64,000 bases of DNA from Methylobacterium dankookense (lineage in GTDB: Bacteria > Pseudomonadota > Alphaproteobacteria > Rhizobiales > Beijerinckiaceae). The stretch lies in NCBI RefSeq assembly GCF_902141855.1, contig NZ_CABFVH010000003.1:124001-188000 (forward strand), read 5' to 3'. Each line of letters starts with the position of its first letter. Positions within the stretch are counted from its first letter, which is position 1. The position numbers and the translations under genes were made by a program. Of the stretch, positions 53,577 through 62,122 are shown in pieces. Below the pieces are notes generated by a model. The model was not told the origin of the DNA. It saw only the letters and a program-made list of their open reading frames with translations, and searched no databases.

Positions 53577-54509
53577 ATGGATGGCCGGGACGGATGCCTG
53601 ATTGACGATCCGATGACCCTATTGAACAGTCCTGCCTCGGATAATGCCCTGACCCTGCGTTTCTGGGGTGTGCGCGGCTCCACGCCGGTCTGCGGCCCCG
53701 ATTACGCCGAGTTCGGCGGCTGCACCCCGTGCCTGGAGGTCCGCTGCGGCCAGCGCCTGTTCCTGATCGACGCGGGCTCGGGCCTGTTCAATTGCGGCCA
53801 GCATCACCGGACGGACCTGCCCAAGGAGATCGATCTCCTGTTCAGCCATCTCCATCTCGACCATGTCGGCGGGCTGCCCTTCTTCAAGCCGGCGGTGTTC
53901 GACGCGGAGCGCACCATCAACACCTATTGCGGAAACCTCGACGGCGAGTCCGCCGCGGCGGCCCTCGAGCGTCTCTACGCGCCGCCCCTGTTCCCGGTTA
54001 CCCTCGACATCCTGCCCTGCCGCCTGCAGCATCACGGCTTCAAGGCCGGCGAGAGCCTGACCTTCCCGGACGGGATCCGCGTCGACACGGTGCTCCTCAA
54101 CCATCCGCAGGGCTCGGTGGGCTATCGCTTCGACCATGGCGGCAAACGGCTCTGCGTGATCAGCGACGTCGAGCACACCGATCCCTGGCCGAGCCCGGAG
54201 CTGATGGACTTCGTCGCGGGCGCCGACCTCCTCGTCTACGACGGCATGTTCACGGATTGCGAGTATCCCGCCTGCCGCGGCTGGGGCCATTCCACCTGGC
54301 AGAAGGGCGTCGAGCTCGCCCACGCCGCCGGCGTGAAGGCGCTGGCGATCATCCACCTGCACCCGGCCCATACCGATGCGGTGCTGCGCGCGGCCGAGGC
54401 CGAGATGCAGGCCGAGATGCCCACCGCCTTCATCGCCCGCGAGCGCGCGCTGATCGATGTCGGCACGGTGGGCACCCCCCGCCCCCGGGTGGTCGCCCGG
54501 TTCGCCTGA
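53577..54509 (+). CDS. Metallo-beta-lactamase-fold hydrolase
   Basis: A 310-residue MBL-fold protein of the class-II phosphodiesterase/PhnP-like group. The N-terminal LRFWGVRGSTPVCGPDYAEF and the metal-binding FSHLHLDHVGGLPFFKP are diagnostic. Later ligands are in CVISDVEHTDP, in VYDGMFTD and in the C-terminal IIHLHPAHTD. It probably hydrolyses a phosphodiester or cyclic nucleotide. An ATG at 53613 is an alternative start. It converges with the permease gene with 13 bases between. Substrate unknown. Confidence 0.87.
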   Translation: MDGRDGCLIDDPMTLLNSPASDNALTLRFWGVRGSTPVCGPDYAEFGGCTPCLEVRCGQRLFLIDAGSGLFNCGQHHRTDLPKEIDLLFSHLHLDHVGGLPFFKPAVFDAERTINTYCGNLDGESAAAALERLYAPPLFPVTLDILPCRLQHHGFKAGESLTFPDGIRVDTVLLNHPQGSVGYRFDHGGKRLCVISDVEHTDPWPSPELMDFVAGADLLVYDGMFTDCEYPACRGWGHSTWQKGVELAHAAGVKALAIIHLHPAHTDAVLRAAEAEMQAEMPTAFIARERALIDVGTVGTPRPRVVARFA

Positions 54510-54522
54510 TCGGTTTGAGGTC

Positions 54523-55992
54523 TCACGCCCCCTGCTCGCGGCCGACGCGGCTGTGGCGGCGGCTCCAGCCGAAATAGATCGCCATGCCGATGGCGAGCCA
54601 GATCACGAGGCGCAGCCAGGTCTCGCCGTCGAGGGAGACCATCATCGCCGTGCAGGTGAGGATGCCGAGGATCGGCACCAGCGGCACCAGCGGCGCGCGA
54701 TAGGCCCGCGGCGCGTCGGGATGGGTCCGGCGCAGGATGATCACGCCCAGGCAGACCAGCACGAAGGCCAGCAGCGTGCCGATGCTCGTCATGTGGCCGA
54801 GCTGGGTGATCGGCAGGAAGCCGCCGAGCGCGCCGGTGAAGACCATGAAGAACAGGTTCGAGCGGTAGGGCGTCTTCCAGGTCGGATGCACCCGCGAGAA
54901 CAGGCCGGGCAGCAGCCGGTCCTGCGACATGGTGAAGAACACCCGGCTCTGGCCGAGCAGCAGCACCAGGATCACGGTGGAGAAGCCGGCGATGACGCCG
55001 AGCGTCACCAGCGATTTCAGCCAGGGGAAGGGCGTCTGGCCGATCGCGGTGTTCACCGGCGCGCCGTCGCCGCGCATGGCGTCGTAGTGGACGAGGCCGG
55101 TGAGCACGCCGGCGAAGAGGATGTAGATGACCGTGCAGATGGCGAGCGAGCCGAGGATGCCGATCATCATGTTGCGCTGGGGGTTCTTGGCCTCCTGCGC
55201 CGCGGTGGAGACCGCGTCGAAGCCGATATAGGCGAAGAAGACCACGCCCGCCGCGCGCATGATGCCGCTCCAGCCGTACTCGCCGAAGGTGCCGGTATTC
55301 TCGGGGATGAAGGGCACGTAGTTCTGTGCCTTCACGTAGAAGGCGCCGAGCCCGATCACGACCGCGACGACCGCGAGCTTGATCGCCACCACGATCGCGT
55401 TGACCCGGGCCGATTCGCGGATGCCGATCATCAGGAGCCAGGAGGCGGCGACGATGATGACGATGGCCGGCAGGTTGACGAGGCCGGTGCCCGTGCTGCC
55501 GTCGGCCAGCGTGTAGGTCTCGAAGGGCGAGTGCACGAGCCGCGCCGGCAGGTCGATGCCGAACTGGTGCAGGAAGCGCACCACGTATTGCGACCAGCTC
55601 ACCGAGACGGTGGCCGCGCCGACCGCGTATTCGAGCACGAGGTCCCAGCCGATGATCCAGGCCACGAACTCGCCCATCGTGGCGTAGGCGTAGGTATAGG
55701 CCGAGCCCGCCACCGGGATCATGCCGGCGAGCTCGCTGTAGCACATGCCGGCGAAGCAGCAGCCGAGCGCCGCGATGGCGAAGGAGATGACGACGGCGGG
55801 CCCCGCATGCTGGGCGGCGGCGATGCCGGTGAGGGAGAACAGGCCGGCGCCGATCACCGCGCCGATGCCGAGCCCGATCAGGCTCCAGGGGCCGAGGGTG
55901 CGCTGGAGCGTGTGCTCGCCGGCCTCGGCATCGGCGTTGAGCCGCTCCAGCGATTTCGTGCGGAGCAGCGCGCTCCCGGCCCCTGCCGCCAT
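54523..55992 (-). CDS. APC-family amino acid permease (CAT type)
   Basis: A 489-residue amino acid permease of the cationic amino acid transporter type, with 12 or more membrane helices. The first helix has LIGLGIGAVIGAGLFSLTGI. The following segments ELAGMIPVAGSAYTYAYATM and FFAYIGFDAVSTAAQEAKNP are hallmarks of the group. It brings amino acids or polyamines into the cell by proton symport. ATG 55992 gives the usual short N-terminus; an ATG 21 bases upstream is also possible. It appears to be monocistronic. Confidence 0.92.
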   Translation of the reverse strand: MAAGAGSALLRTKSLERLNADAEAGEHTLQRTLGPWSLIGLGIGAVIGAGLFSLTGIAAAQHAGPAVVISFAIAALGCCFAGMCYSELAGMIPVAGSAYTYAYATMGEFVAWIIGWDLVLEYAVGAATVSVSWSQYVVRFLHQFGIDLPARLVHSPFETYTLADGSTGTGLVNLPAIVIIVAASWLLMIGIRESARVNAIVVAIKLAVVAVVIGLGAFYVKAQNYVPFIPENTGTFGEYGWSGIMRAAGVVFFAYIGFDAVSTAAQEAKNPQRNMMIGILGSLAICTVIYILFAGVLTGLVHYDAMRGDGAPVNTAIGQTPFPWLKSLVTLGVIAGFSTVILVLLLGQSRVFFTMSQDRLLPGLFSRVHPTWKTPYRSNLFFMVFTGALGGFLPITQLGHMTSIGTLLAFVLVCLGVIILRRTHPDAPRAYRAPLVPLVPILGILTCTAMMVSLDGETWLRLVIWLAIGMAIYFGWSRRHSRVGREQGA

Positions 55993-56104
55993 GCCCGTCC
56001 CCGACCGTGTCACGAAACCGTCTTCGTCCGGGCAAAGCTAGGGGTAGAGGTTCTCCGCGCCAGGGGCGCCGCGCGAGAATTTTCCCAACGCCCCGGCCGG
56101 CGGA

Positions 56105-56785
56105 TCAGACCGGCCAGCCGGCCTCGCGCCACGCGCCGTCCCAGAACATCCATTCGAGGCGCGTGGCATGGGTGAAGGCCCGGTGCATGCGCGCCACGAG
56201 CGTTGGCGAGGCCCCCGCCGCGGCCGCATCCGTCGCCGCGATCACCCGGTCGACGGCCGCCGCGAAATCCTCGCCGCCATAGGTGTCGATCCAGGCGCGG
56301 TAGGGGTTGTCCGGGGCGGCGCGGCCGAGGATGTCGCGGCCGACCTCGCGGTAGACCCAGAAGCAGGGCAGCAGCGCGGCGACCACGACCTCGTAGGGCT
56401 CGGCATAAGCCGTGGCGAGGAGATAGCTCAGATAGTGGTCGCAGGCCGGCGACAGGGGCGTGGCGGCGAAGGTCTCCGGCCCGATGCCGTAATTGCGGAA
56501 GAAACCCTCATGGAGGGCGCGCTCGACCACCACAGCCTCCTCGGCGGCGCGGGCGAAGAGCACGATCCCGTCCGGATCCGGCGCCTTGGCCGCGGCGAGC
56601 CCGAGCGCCCGGCCGAAGCCGACGAGGTAATGCGCGTCCTGCACGATGTAGTGGCGGAAGCGCGCGGCGCTCAGCGTGCCGGCGGCGAGCCCCGCGTTGA
56701 AGGGCATGGTGCGGATGGTCTCGTAGAGATCCGCGTTGGCCGCCCAGGCGTCGCCCGAGAACCGCTTCTCGACATCGTCGCTCAT
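56105..56785 (-). CDS. tenA: TenA/thiaminase II family protein
   Basis: A 226-residue all-helical TenA-family protein, which in thiamin salvage hydrolyses aminopyrimidine derivatives. The catalytic Cys is in ALLPCFWVYREVG, and a Glu near the C-terminus is in the TRLEWMFWDGAWREAGW block. The N-terminal YIVQDAHYLVGFGRAL replaces the usual DYYYL motif. No thiamin gene or TPP riboswitch is visible next to it, and some TenA relatives have other substrates. A perfect 20-bp inverted repeat lies directly upstream. Confidence 0.8.
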   Translation of the reverse strand: MSDDVEKRFSGDAWAANADLYETIRTMPFNAGLAAGTLSAARFRHYIVQDAHYLVGFGRALGLAAAKAPDPDGIVLFARAAEEAVVVERALHEGFFRNYGIGPETFAATPLSPACDHYLSYLLATAYAEPYEVVVAALLPCFWVYREVGRDILGRAAPDNPYRAWIDTYGGEDFAAAVDRVIAATDAAAAGASPTLVARMHRAFTHATRLEWMFWDGAWREAGWPV

Positions 56786-56794
56786 CGCCGCATC

Positions 56795-56868
56795 CGTCCT
56801 CGACCTCATCCTGAAGCGCCCCGGGCCAACGAGCCTCGCTCCGACGCCTCAGGATGAGGTCGAGGACG
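56795..56868. repeat. Perfect 20-bp inverted repeat
   Basis: CGTCCTCGACCTCATCCTGA and its exact complement flank a 34-base centre that is GC-rich. It lies between tenA and the response regulator, ten bases before the tenA start. Such CTCGACCTCATCCTGA-type elements are, from memory, widespread in Rhizobiales intergenic DNA. Transcribed from the right, it would fold in the tenA leader. Confidence 0.65.
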
Positions 56869-56933
56869 GGAGCAGCGTTGGCAGGGCCCGAATGTGTCCT
56901 TCGAGCAGGATCCGGAGCCGCGTCTTCCGCTCC

Positions 56934-57608
56934 TCACCCCTGCCGCTGCGCCTGCGTCACCGCAACGTGGATGAGTTCGGCCAGCGTGCGCACGCCGAGC
57001 TTCTGGCGCATCTGCGAGCAGGCGTTGGTCACCGTCTTGTAGCTCACCGAGAGGTCGGCCGCGATGGCGCCGTAGGACTTGCCCTGGGCGAGCCGCGACA
57101 GGATCTGCTGCTCGCGGGGGGTGAGCTGGGTCTCGGGGGTGCGGCGCGCGTCGCTGCGCAGCATCGCCACCTCGGTGGCGAGGCGCCGGTCGAGATAGAC
57201 CTCGCCCGCGCGCACCCGTTCGAAGGCCTCGTAGAGCTCGGCCGAGGCGTGGTCCTTCAGCACGTAGCCGAGCGCCCCCGCCTCCAGCGCCCGCGAGACG
57301 ATCACGGGGTCGTTGTGCATGCTGAAGACGAGGATGCGCGTCTCCGGCGCCACCGCGCGCATGCGGCGGATCAGGCCGAGGCCGGCGAGCCCGCTGCCCT
57401 GGAAGGTGAGGTCGCAGATCACGATCGGCGGGCGCAGCCGGTGGAAGATGCGGTAGCCGCCGACCACGGTGGTCGCCTCGGCCACCGTCTCGACGCCGGC
57501 ATCCTCCAGCACGCGGCGACAGCCCTGCAGCACGATCGGGTGGTCGTCGATGACGAGGACCGGAAGACGCGTGCCGGCGATCCCGGACTTGGTGGCGATG
57601 GCGTTCAT
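56934..57608 (-). CDS. NarL/LuxR-type response regulator
   Basis: A two-domain response regulator of 224 residues. The receiver has VLVIDDHPIVLQGC, the phospho-Asp in VICDLTFQGSG and the Lys in GYVLKDHASAE. The DNA-binding LuxR domain has LTPREQQILSRLAQGKSYGA and VSYKTVTNACSQMRQKLG. It overlaps the sensor kinase gene by 4 bases, so the two form one two-component system. Its targets are not visible; no clear direct repeat was found nearby. Confidence 0.93.
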   Translation of the reverse strand: MNAIATKSGIAGTRLPVLVIDDHPIVLQGCRRVLEDAGVETVAEATTVVGGYRIFHRLRPPIVICDLTFQGSGLAGLGLIRRMRAVAPETRILVFSMHNDPVIVSRALEAGALGYVLKDHASAELYEAFERVRAGEVYLDRRLATEVAMLRSDARRTPETQLTPREQQILSRLAQGKSYGAIAADLSVSYKTVTNACSQMRQKLGVRTLAELIHVAVTQAQRQG

Positions 57609-59008
57609 GGCGCTGCGACCGTGCTGGCGTCCTCGGATCCCTCGGAAACCGGGATGCTGATCCGGACAACAGCGCCCGGCCCGGCATTGTCAAGGGCAAA
57701 GCTTCCATCGAGGGCGCCGACCCGCTCGCGCATCCCCGAGAGACCGAGCCCGGTGCCGTGCCCGGGATCGAGCCCGGTGCCGTCGTCGCGCACCGAGAGG
57801 TGGAGCGCCCCGTCCGTCTCGCGCAAGTGGATGCGCACCGCGGATGCGGCACCGTGGCGCACGGCGTTGGTCATGCTCTCCTGCACGCAGCGGAACACGG
57901 TGAGATCGACGAGGTCGCCGTAGCCCCGCGCGAGGCCCTCGATATCGGCGGAGAACTGCGTAGCGGGGTGCCGCCGGGCGAAGTCGCGCAGCAGCAGGTT
58001 CAGGCAATCGGCGAGCGGCACCTGCCCGAGCCCGTGCGGGCGCAGGCGGTTGAGCAGGTCGCGGTTGCGGCCCTGGACCTGGCCGACGATCGCCGCGATG
58101 TCGGAGGCCCGCGTGGCGAGCTTGGTCCGGTCGGGCTCGGCCTCGCCCGCCGCGATGCGGGCGATCGAGGCGGCGTTGGCCTCGAGCGCGAACAGGCAGG
58201 GGCCGAACTCGTCGTGCAGCTCAAGGGCGATGCGGCGCCCCTCGTCGTCCTGGGCGGTGAGCAATTGCCGGTTGAGGCGGGCATTGGCGGCGCGCGCCTC
58301 GCCGAGCGCCTCCGCCACCTTGTTGAAGCGGGCAGCGATCACCGCCAGTTCCCGCGTATCCGGGGGCGTCAGGCGGGCGGTGTAGTCGTGCCGCTCGAGC
58401 TGGGTCAGGCCCTCGGCGAGTTCGGCGAGCGGCGCCAGCACCCGGCCGAGCACGAGCCAGAGGGCGGCCAGCATCGCGAGGTTGATGCAGAGGGTGGTGA
58501 TCGAGAGCGCCCGGGCGTAGGTCCAGATCTCGTCGATCTCGTCCATCGGCTGCGTGGTGATGCGGGCCTGCCCGATCGTGTGGCCGCCGACGACGAGGGG
58601 CAGCGTGTGCTGCTGGATCGGCGGCGCGATCAGCTCGGCGAACCAGGCCGGCGCCGAGCGCTCGGTCCGGGGCCGGCCGGAGGGCGCGGCGATCACGTCG
58701 CCGTCCTCGTCGACCACGCTGACGCGGACATGGCGCAGCGCCTGGAAGCGCAGGTCGAGGGTCTGGAGCAGGGCGTCGGGCGAGGCGCCCTCGGCGAGCC
58801 GGATCGTGTCGGCCACGAGCGATTCGACGGTGGCCAGCGAGGCCCGGGTCTCGACCTTCACCGCATTGCGCGCGTTGAGCACGATCACGGCGCAGGAGAC
58901 CAGGGCGGCGAGCAGGTCGATGGCGATCACCGCCGCGATCAGGCGCTGGCGCGTCGACCAGCCCGCCCAGGGCATGAGGCGGCGCGGCACGGGCGGCACC
59001 TCGGGCAT
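57605..59008 (-). CDS. NarX/UhpB-type sensor histidine kinase
   Basis: A membrane sensor kinase of 467 residues. Two hydrophobic segments flank a periplasmic domain of about 140 residues. A HAMP linker (RVLAPLAELAEGLTQLERHD) and a HisKA_3 dimerisation domain follow, with the phosphorylated His in RRIALELHDEFGPCLFAL. The ATPase domain has the N box in ESMTNAVRHG and G boxes in RDDGTGLDPG and GLGLSGMRERV. It phosphorylates the downstream-encoded NarL-type regulator. The start could also be the GTG at 59038. The periplasmic signal is unknown. Confidence 0.9.
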   Translation of the reverse strand: MPEVPPVPRRLMPWAGWSTRQRLIAAVIAIDLLAALVSCAVIVLNARNAVKVETRASLATVESLVADTIRLAEGASPDALLQTLDLRFQALRHVRVSVVDEDGDVIAAPSGRPRTERSAPAWFAELIAPPIQQHTLPLVVGGHTIGQARITTQPMDEIDEIWTYARALSITTLCINLAMLAALWLVLGRVLAPLAELAEGLTQLERHDYTARLTPPDTRELAVIAARFNKVAEALGEARAANARLNRQLLTAQDDEGRRIALELHDEFGPCLFALEANAASIARIAAGEAEPDRTKLATRASDIAAIVGQVQGRNRDLLNRLRPHGLGQVPLADCLNLLLRDFARRHPATQFSADIEGLARGYGDLVDLTVFRCVQESMTNAVRHGAASAVRIHLRETDGALHLSVRDDGTGLDPGHGTGLGLSGMRERVGALDGSFALDNAGPGAVVRISIPVSEGSEDASTVAAP

Positions 59009-59123
59009 CGGCGCGACGGTCGGCGGATGGGCGTTCACCCGCTGAGGGATGATCGAGGCGGCCCCGCGAGTCCAGGGCGCGCCGCCCTTGCCGCCCCGCT
59101 GGCCTGTGCGTAGCCAGGGGCCG

Positions 59124-60047
59124 ATGCAGCCGCTGCGCGACCTCGTCAGCTCCGCCCTCGCCGACCCGGAGACGGGCTGGAGCCTCGGCACCTTCGGCGC
59201 TGCGGCCGAGTTCCGGCGCCGGCCCGACGAGCCGGCCGAGCCGCTGCGCGACGGCCGGCTCGGCCTCGCGACGCGGCGCGGCGGCATCGCCCTCGGCCTC
59301 CGTCCCGATCTCGTGCCGGTGGCCTACGAAACCGCGCTGCCCGGCGGCTGGAGCCACGCGGTCGCCCTGTGCCTGCCGGCCGATTCCCTGCGCGGGCCCG
59401 CCCGCCGGACCTGCACCGAGCTCGGGCCCGACCGGGCGGCCCTGCGCCCGGAGGCCTCGGGCCGGATCCTGTTCGATCTCGGCCTCGGCCTCGCACAGGT
59501 GGATGTCTGCCTGCGCAGCGACGCGCCCGAGGTGCTGGCCCGGATACGGCGGGCCGGCGGGCCGGTCGCGCTCGACGAAGGCATCCTCGCGGACTTGCGG
59601 GCCGGCCGGCTCGGCCTCGTCTTCGCCGGCTCCCTCGGGCGCATCGAGGTCGAGGCCCTCGGCGCACCGCCGGGGCCGCGCGCCTATGCGCCGGAAGCGG
59701 TGCTGCGGCTCGGGCGCAGCCACGCCGCGACCGCGCCGATCCCGCCGGGGCTCGTGCCCGTCGCCCATATCCATCCCGCCCATCCGCTGCGCGACGCGCT
59801 CGGGCGCCCGCGGCCCTTCGAGGCCCGGCACCATGCGGGCTTCCAGGCCCTGCTGGAGCGCTGGGGAGATCCCGACCTCCTCGCCTGGAAGCGGCACCGG
59901 CTCGGCCTCGGCCCGCGCCCCGGCCGCCCGCCCGACCGCCGGAGCCGGGGCGCCGAGCGGGTCGCCGCGATCCAGGCCGCCTGCGGGGCGTATCCCGAGG
60001 CGGCTCAGCAAGGAGAGGCGCCCGCAGCATCAGTCACCGATTCTTAA
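59124..60047 (+). CDS. Hypothetical protein (DUF6925-like)
   Basis: A 307-residue soluble protein without signal peptide or membrane segment. Features that look conserved are GWSLGTFGAAAEF near the N-terminus, a central GRILFDLGLGLAQVDVCLRS and the pair PVAHIHPAHPLRDALG. From memory it resembles a family recently named DUF6925 in Methylobacterium relatives; I could not verify this. The divergent kinase start lies about 115 bases away. AGGGG upstream supports the ATG. Function unknown. Confidence 0.7.
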   Translation: MQPLRDLVSSALADPETGWSLGTFGAAAEFRRRPDEPAEPLRDGRLGLATRRGGIALGLRPDLVPVAYETALPGGWSHAVALCLPADSLRGPARRTCTELGPDRAALRPEASGRILFDLGLGLAQVDVCLRSDAPEVLARIRRAGGPVALDEGILADLRAGRLGLVFAGSLGRIEVEALGAPPGPRAYAPEAVLRLGRSHAATAPIPPGLVPVAHIHPAHPLRDALGRPRPFEARHHAGFQALLERWGDPDLLAWKRHRLGLGPRPGRPPDRRSRGAERVAAIQAACGAYPEAAQQGEAPAASVTDS

Positions 60048-60258
60048 TGCTGCGACCGCTACGACAGGGACACTGGCACGGATAGCTCGGCGAGGATGTC
60101 GATCCCGCCCGAACCGTCGCGGAACCTGCCGGCCGACATCTTTGTGCCGCATTATCCGCGATGAAATCTTCGGTACGATCCGCCTCGAACAACAGAGGCC
60201 GTCGGCCGGGTTCGGGGGAGCGGCCGTTTCGATCGGCGTCGCGTCGGAGTCCCCGTCC

Positions 60259-61272
60259 ATGAACGACCTCGTCCTCGATCCGTCAGAGACCCGCCAGCCC
60301 CGCAGGGCCGCGCCCGGGGATGCCCCCATGGCCGCACCCGCGAAGGGCGGCGTCGGCCGGATCGCGCTCGTCGCGGGCCTCGGCCTCGCCGGGCTCGGCG
60401 CCTTCGCCGGGGCCACCAGCCTGATGTCGAGCCTCGTCGCCCCGAAGCCCGTCTCCGCGGTGGCGAGCCGGCTCAAGGCGGCCGATTGGCCGGACCTGAA
60501 GGACGGGCTGCCGTCGCTCGCCGGGACCCCGAGCTCCACGGGAACCGCGCAGGCGCGATTCTCCCTGCCCCCGGCCGAGCCGCCCGCGGCGGAGCCCCCT
60601 GCGGCGCTGGCCGCCGTCCCCGAGCCGCTCGCCCGTGGAACGGCAGACCTCAAGCCCGCCGAGATCAAGCCTGCCGCGGCTGCCCAGATCTCCGTGCCCC
60701 AAGCCGCTCCAATTCAAGCCGCCGCCCCCCAGGTCTCCACGCCCGCTCAGGCGGCGGCGCGGCCCGCGCCGCCCATCGAGAACGCGCCGGTGATCGGCCC
60801 CGTCCGGCAGGCCAGCACCCTCCCGCCGAGCCGCACCGCGGCGGTGCTGCCCGCGCGGGCCGCCGAGACCATGCGAGCCCGGACCGCCAGCACCACCTTC
60901 GCCGCCCTGCCGCCGGAGCACGCGGCCAAGCCGGAGCTGCCCAAGGCGGACCTGCCCAAGCCGGACCTGCCCAAAGCGGATCCGGTCAAGCCGGAGGCGG
61001 CGGCCCCCGCGGTGGAGCAGACGGCCGCGCCGGAGGCAAAGCCCGCCGCGCGCGGCGAGAAGCCGGACGCGAAACCGAAGGCGAAGCCCGTCCAGGCCCG
61101 CAAGCCCGCGGCAGCGCCGACGGCAGTCGCCGCCGCCACGGCGCCGGAGGAATCCGACGAGACCGAGGTGTTCGGCATCCGGATGCCGACCCTCTCCGCC
61201 ACCGGCCGCAAGATCGGCGCCGGCGTCGAGGCCCTCGGCGACGCGGTGAAGAGCCTGCCCGACAAGTTCTGA
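60259..61272 (+). CDS. Membrane-anchored Pro/Ala-rich hypothetical protein
   Basis: A 337-residue protein. After about 33 polar residues comes one transmembrane segment (IALVAGLGLAGLGAFAGA). The rest is Pro/Ala/Lys-rich and disordered, with a P-K-A-D-L-P-K-P-D-L pattern near residue 230. A short folded end follows (EVFGIRMPTLSATGRKIGAG). This layout is like periplasmic tether proteins. I do not recognise the family. GGAG lies about 9 bases before the ATG. A gene-free region follows. Confidence 0.65.
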   Translation: MNDLVLDPSETRQPRRAAPGDAPMAAPAKGGVGRIALVAGLGLAGLGAFAGATSLMSSLVAPKPVSAVASRLKAADWPDLKDGLPSLAGTPSSTGTAQARFSLPPAEPPAAEPPAALAAVPEPLARGTADLKPAEIKPAAAAQISVPQAAPIQAAAPQVSTPAQAAARPAPPIENAPVIGPVRQASTLPPSRTAAVLPARAAETMRARTASTTFAALPPEHAAKPELPKADLPKPDLPKADPVKPEAAAPAVEQTAAPEAKPAARGEKPDAKPKAKPVQARKPAAAPTAVAAATAPEESDETEVFGIRMPTLSATGRKIGAGVEALGDAVKSLPDKF

Positions 61273-61324
61273 GGACACGCGTCCGAGAAGATGCGCGATC
61301 GCGCGGGATCGCATGTCTCGCGCG

Positions 61325-61348
61325 CTTGACAATGTTCCTGTTTTGTGC
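61325..61348 (+). promoter_or_regulatory. Promoter-like -35 with LexA-like box
   Basis: TTGACA (61326-61331) is followed at once by GTTC-CTGTTTT-GTGC (61334-61348), one mismatch from the alphaproteobacterial LexA direct repeat GTTC-N7-GTTC, in the place where LexA sites overlap promoters. The -10 candidate TCATTT is weak. No protein gene lies downstream on this strand. Confidence 0.35.
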
Positions 61349-61703
61349 TCATTTGCCGGGGCCTGCCGCGACGCGTCGTGAGATGCCTCGGGGCGCCGCC
61401 CCGGTCAGCCGCCGGGACAGCGTGCGACAGGCCGGTGCCTGCGTCTGCCGTCGGCTGCGGCAGCCCCGGGCGCGAGGACGCGCCACGACCCCCGGCTCGG
61501 GCTGGGCGACTTGCCCGGGGAGGAAATGCCCCGGGCCCGACCTTGTGGGCTTCGGCCCTGGACCTGGGCGGTGCGGAGGGAAGCTGCGGCGCCATCCACT
61601 ACGGGATGGCGTGCGACGAAGGCTCGCTCGGAAGCGCCGAGGGCTCTGACCTCGGGACTGTCTTAGCGCCAGCGCGCGACCTCGCGTGACGGACACCGGA
61701 CGC

Positions 61704-61864
61704 AAAATCGGATGATCGGCCGGGCGATCCGGCTCTCATCCGCGGGACGCCGGGGAGCCGGCTTTGTGCAACGTTGCGTCTTCGGGCTTCGCGGCGTCCC
61801 GCGTCACCCCGACTTTGGGCCATGCCCCCGGCGCACCAGCGCGCGGGGCCGAAAGCACGTGTGC
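61704..61864. repeat. Family D intergenic repeat, copy 2
   Basis: Same order of blocks as at 7000: AATCGGATGA, CTCTCATCCGCGGGACGCCG, GGGAGCCGG, GCGGCGTCCCGCGTC, then ACCAGCGCGCGGGGCCGAAAG. The centre differs, the paired GCGGGACGCCG/CGGCGTCCCGC arms are exact in both. Confidence 0.65.
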
Positions 61865-61916
61865 TCTCCTCCGATGCCTGGATCCTCGCTTCCGGATGCT
61901 CACCGGACCCGCGACG

Positions 61917-62066
61917 CGCCCCCTCTCCCGATCGGGAGAGGGACAGGGTGAGGGATGAGAATGTTCCGGAGAGGTCGCGACGGCGATGCGGCTCGTGCTG
62001 AGCCCTGTCCGGACAGTTCTCGACCTTCACCCTGTCGCTCTCCCGATTGGGAGAGGGGATCCGCGC
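61917..62066. repeat. Family B repeat, long inverted form
   Basis: CCCCCTCTCCCGATCGGGAG and ACAGGGTGAGGG on the left face TTCACCCTGTCGCTCTCCCG and ATTGGGAGAGGGG on the right, about 75 bases apart. It resembles the copy between prfA and prmC. It ends about 60 bases before the stop codon of the helicase gene and could fold in its transcript's 3' end. Confidence 0.7.
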
Positions 62067-62122
62067 CTCAGCCGGAACCGTCGATCCCCGCTGCCGACCG
62101 CCTCATCGGCGCGCGCGTGCCC

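Larger units (their letters stand above)
61273..62122. other. Repeat-rich non-coding stretch before helicase gene
   Basis: About 850 bases without a credible gene. From left to right it holds a sigma-70-like -35 hexamer with a LexA-like box, about 350 bases of GC-rich sequence with several hairpins, a family D repeat and a long family B inverted repeat. Open frames here are low-complexity and match nothing. Confidence 0.5.

Noticed and set aside
56786..56933. TPP riboswitch upstream of tenA
   Set aside because: The leader holds only a 20-bp inverted repeat; no thi-box sequence is present.
61345..61689. 114-residue frame downstream of the LexA-like box
   Set aside because: Composition is typical of non-coding GC-rich sequence; no ribosome site and no recognisable motif.
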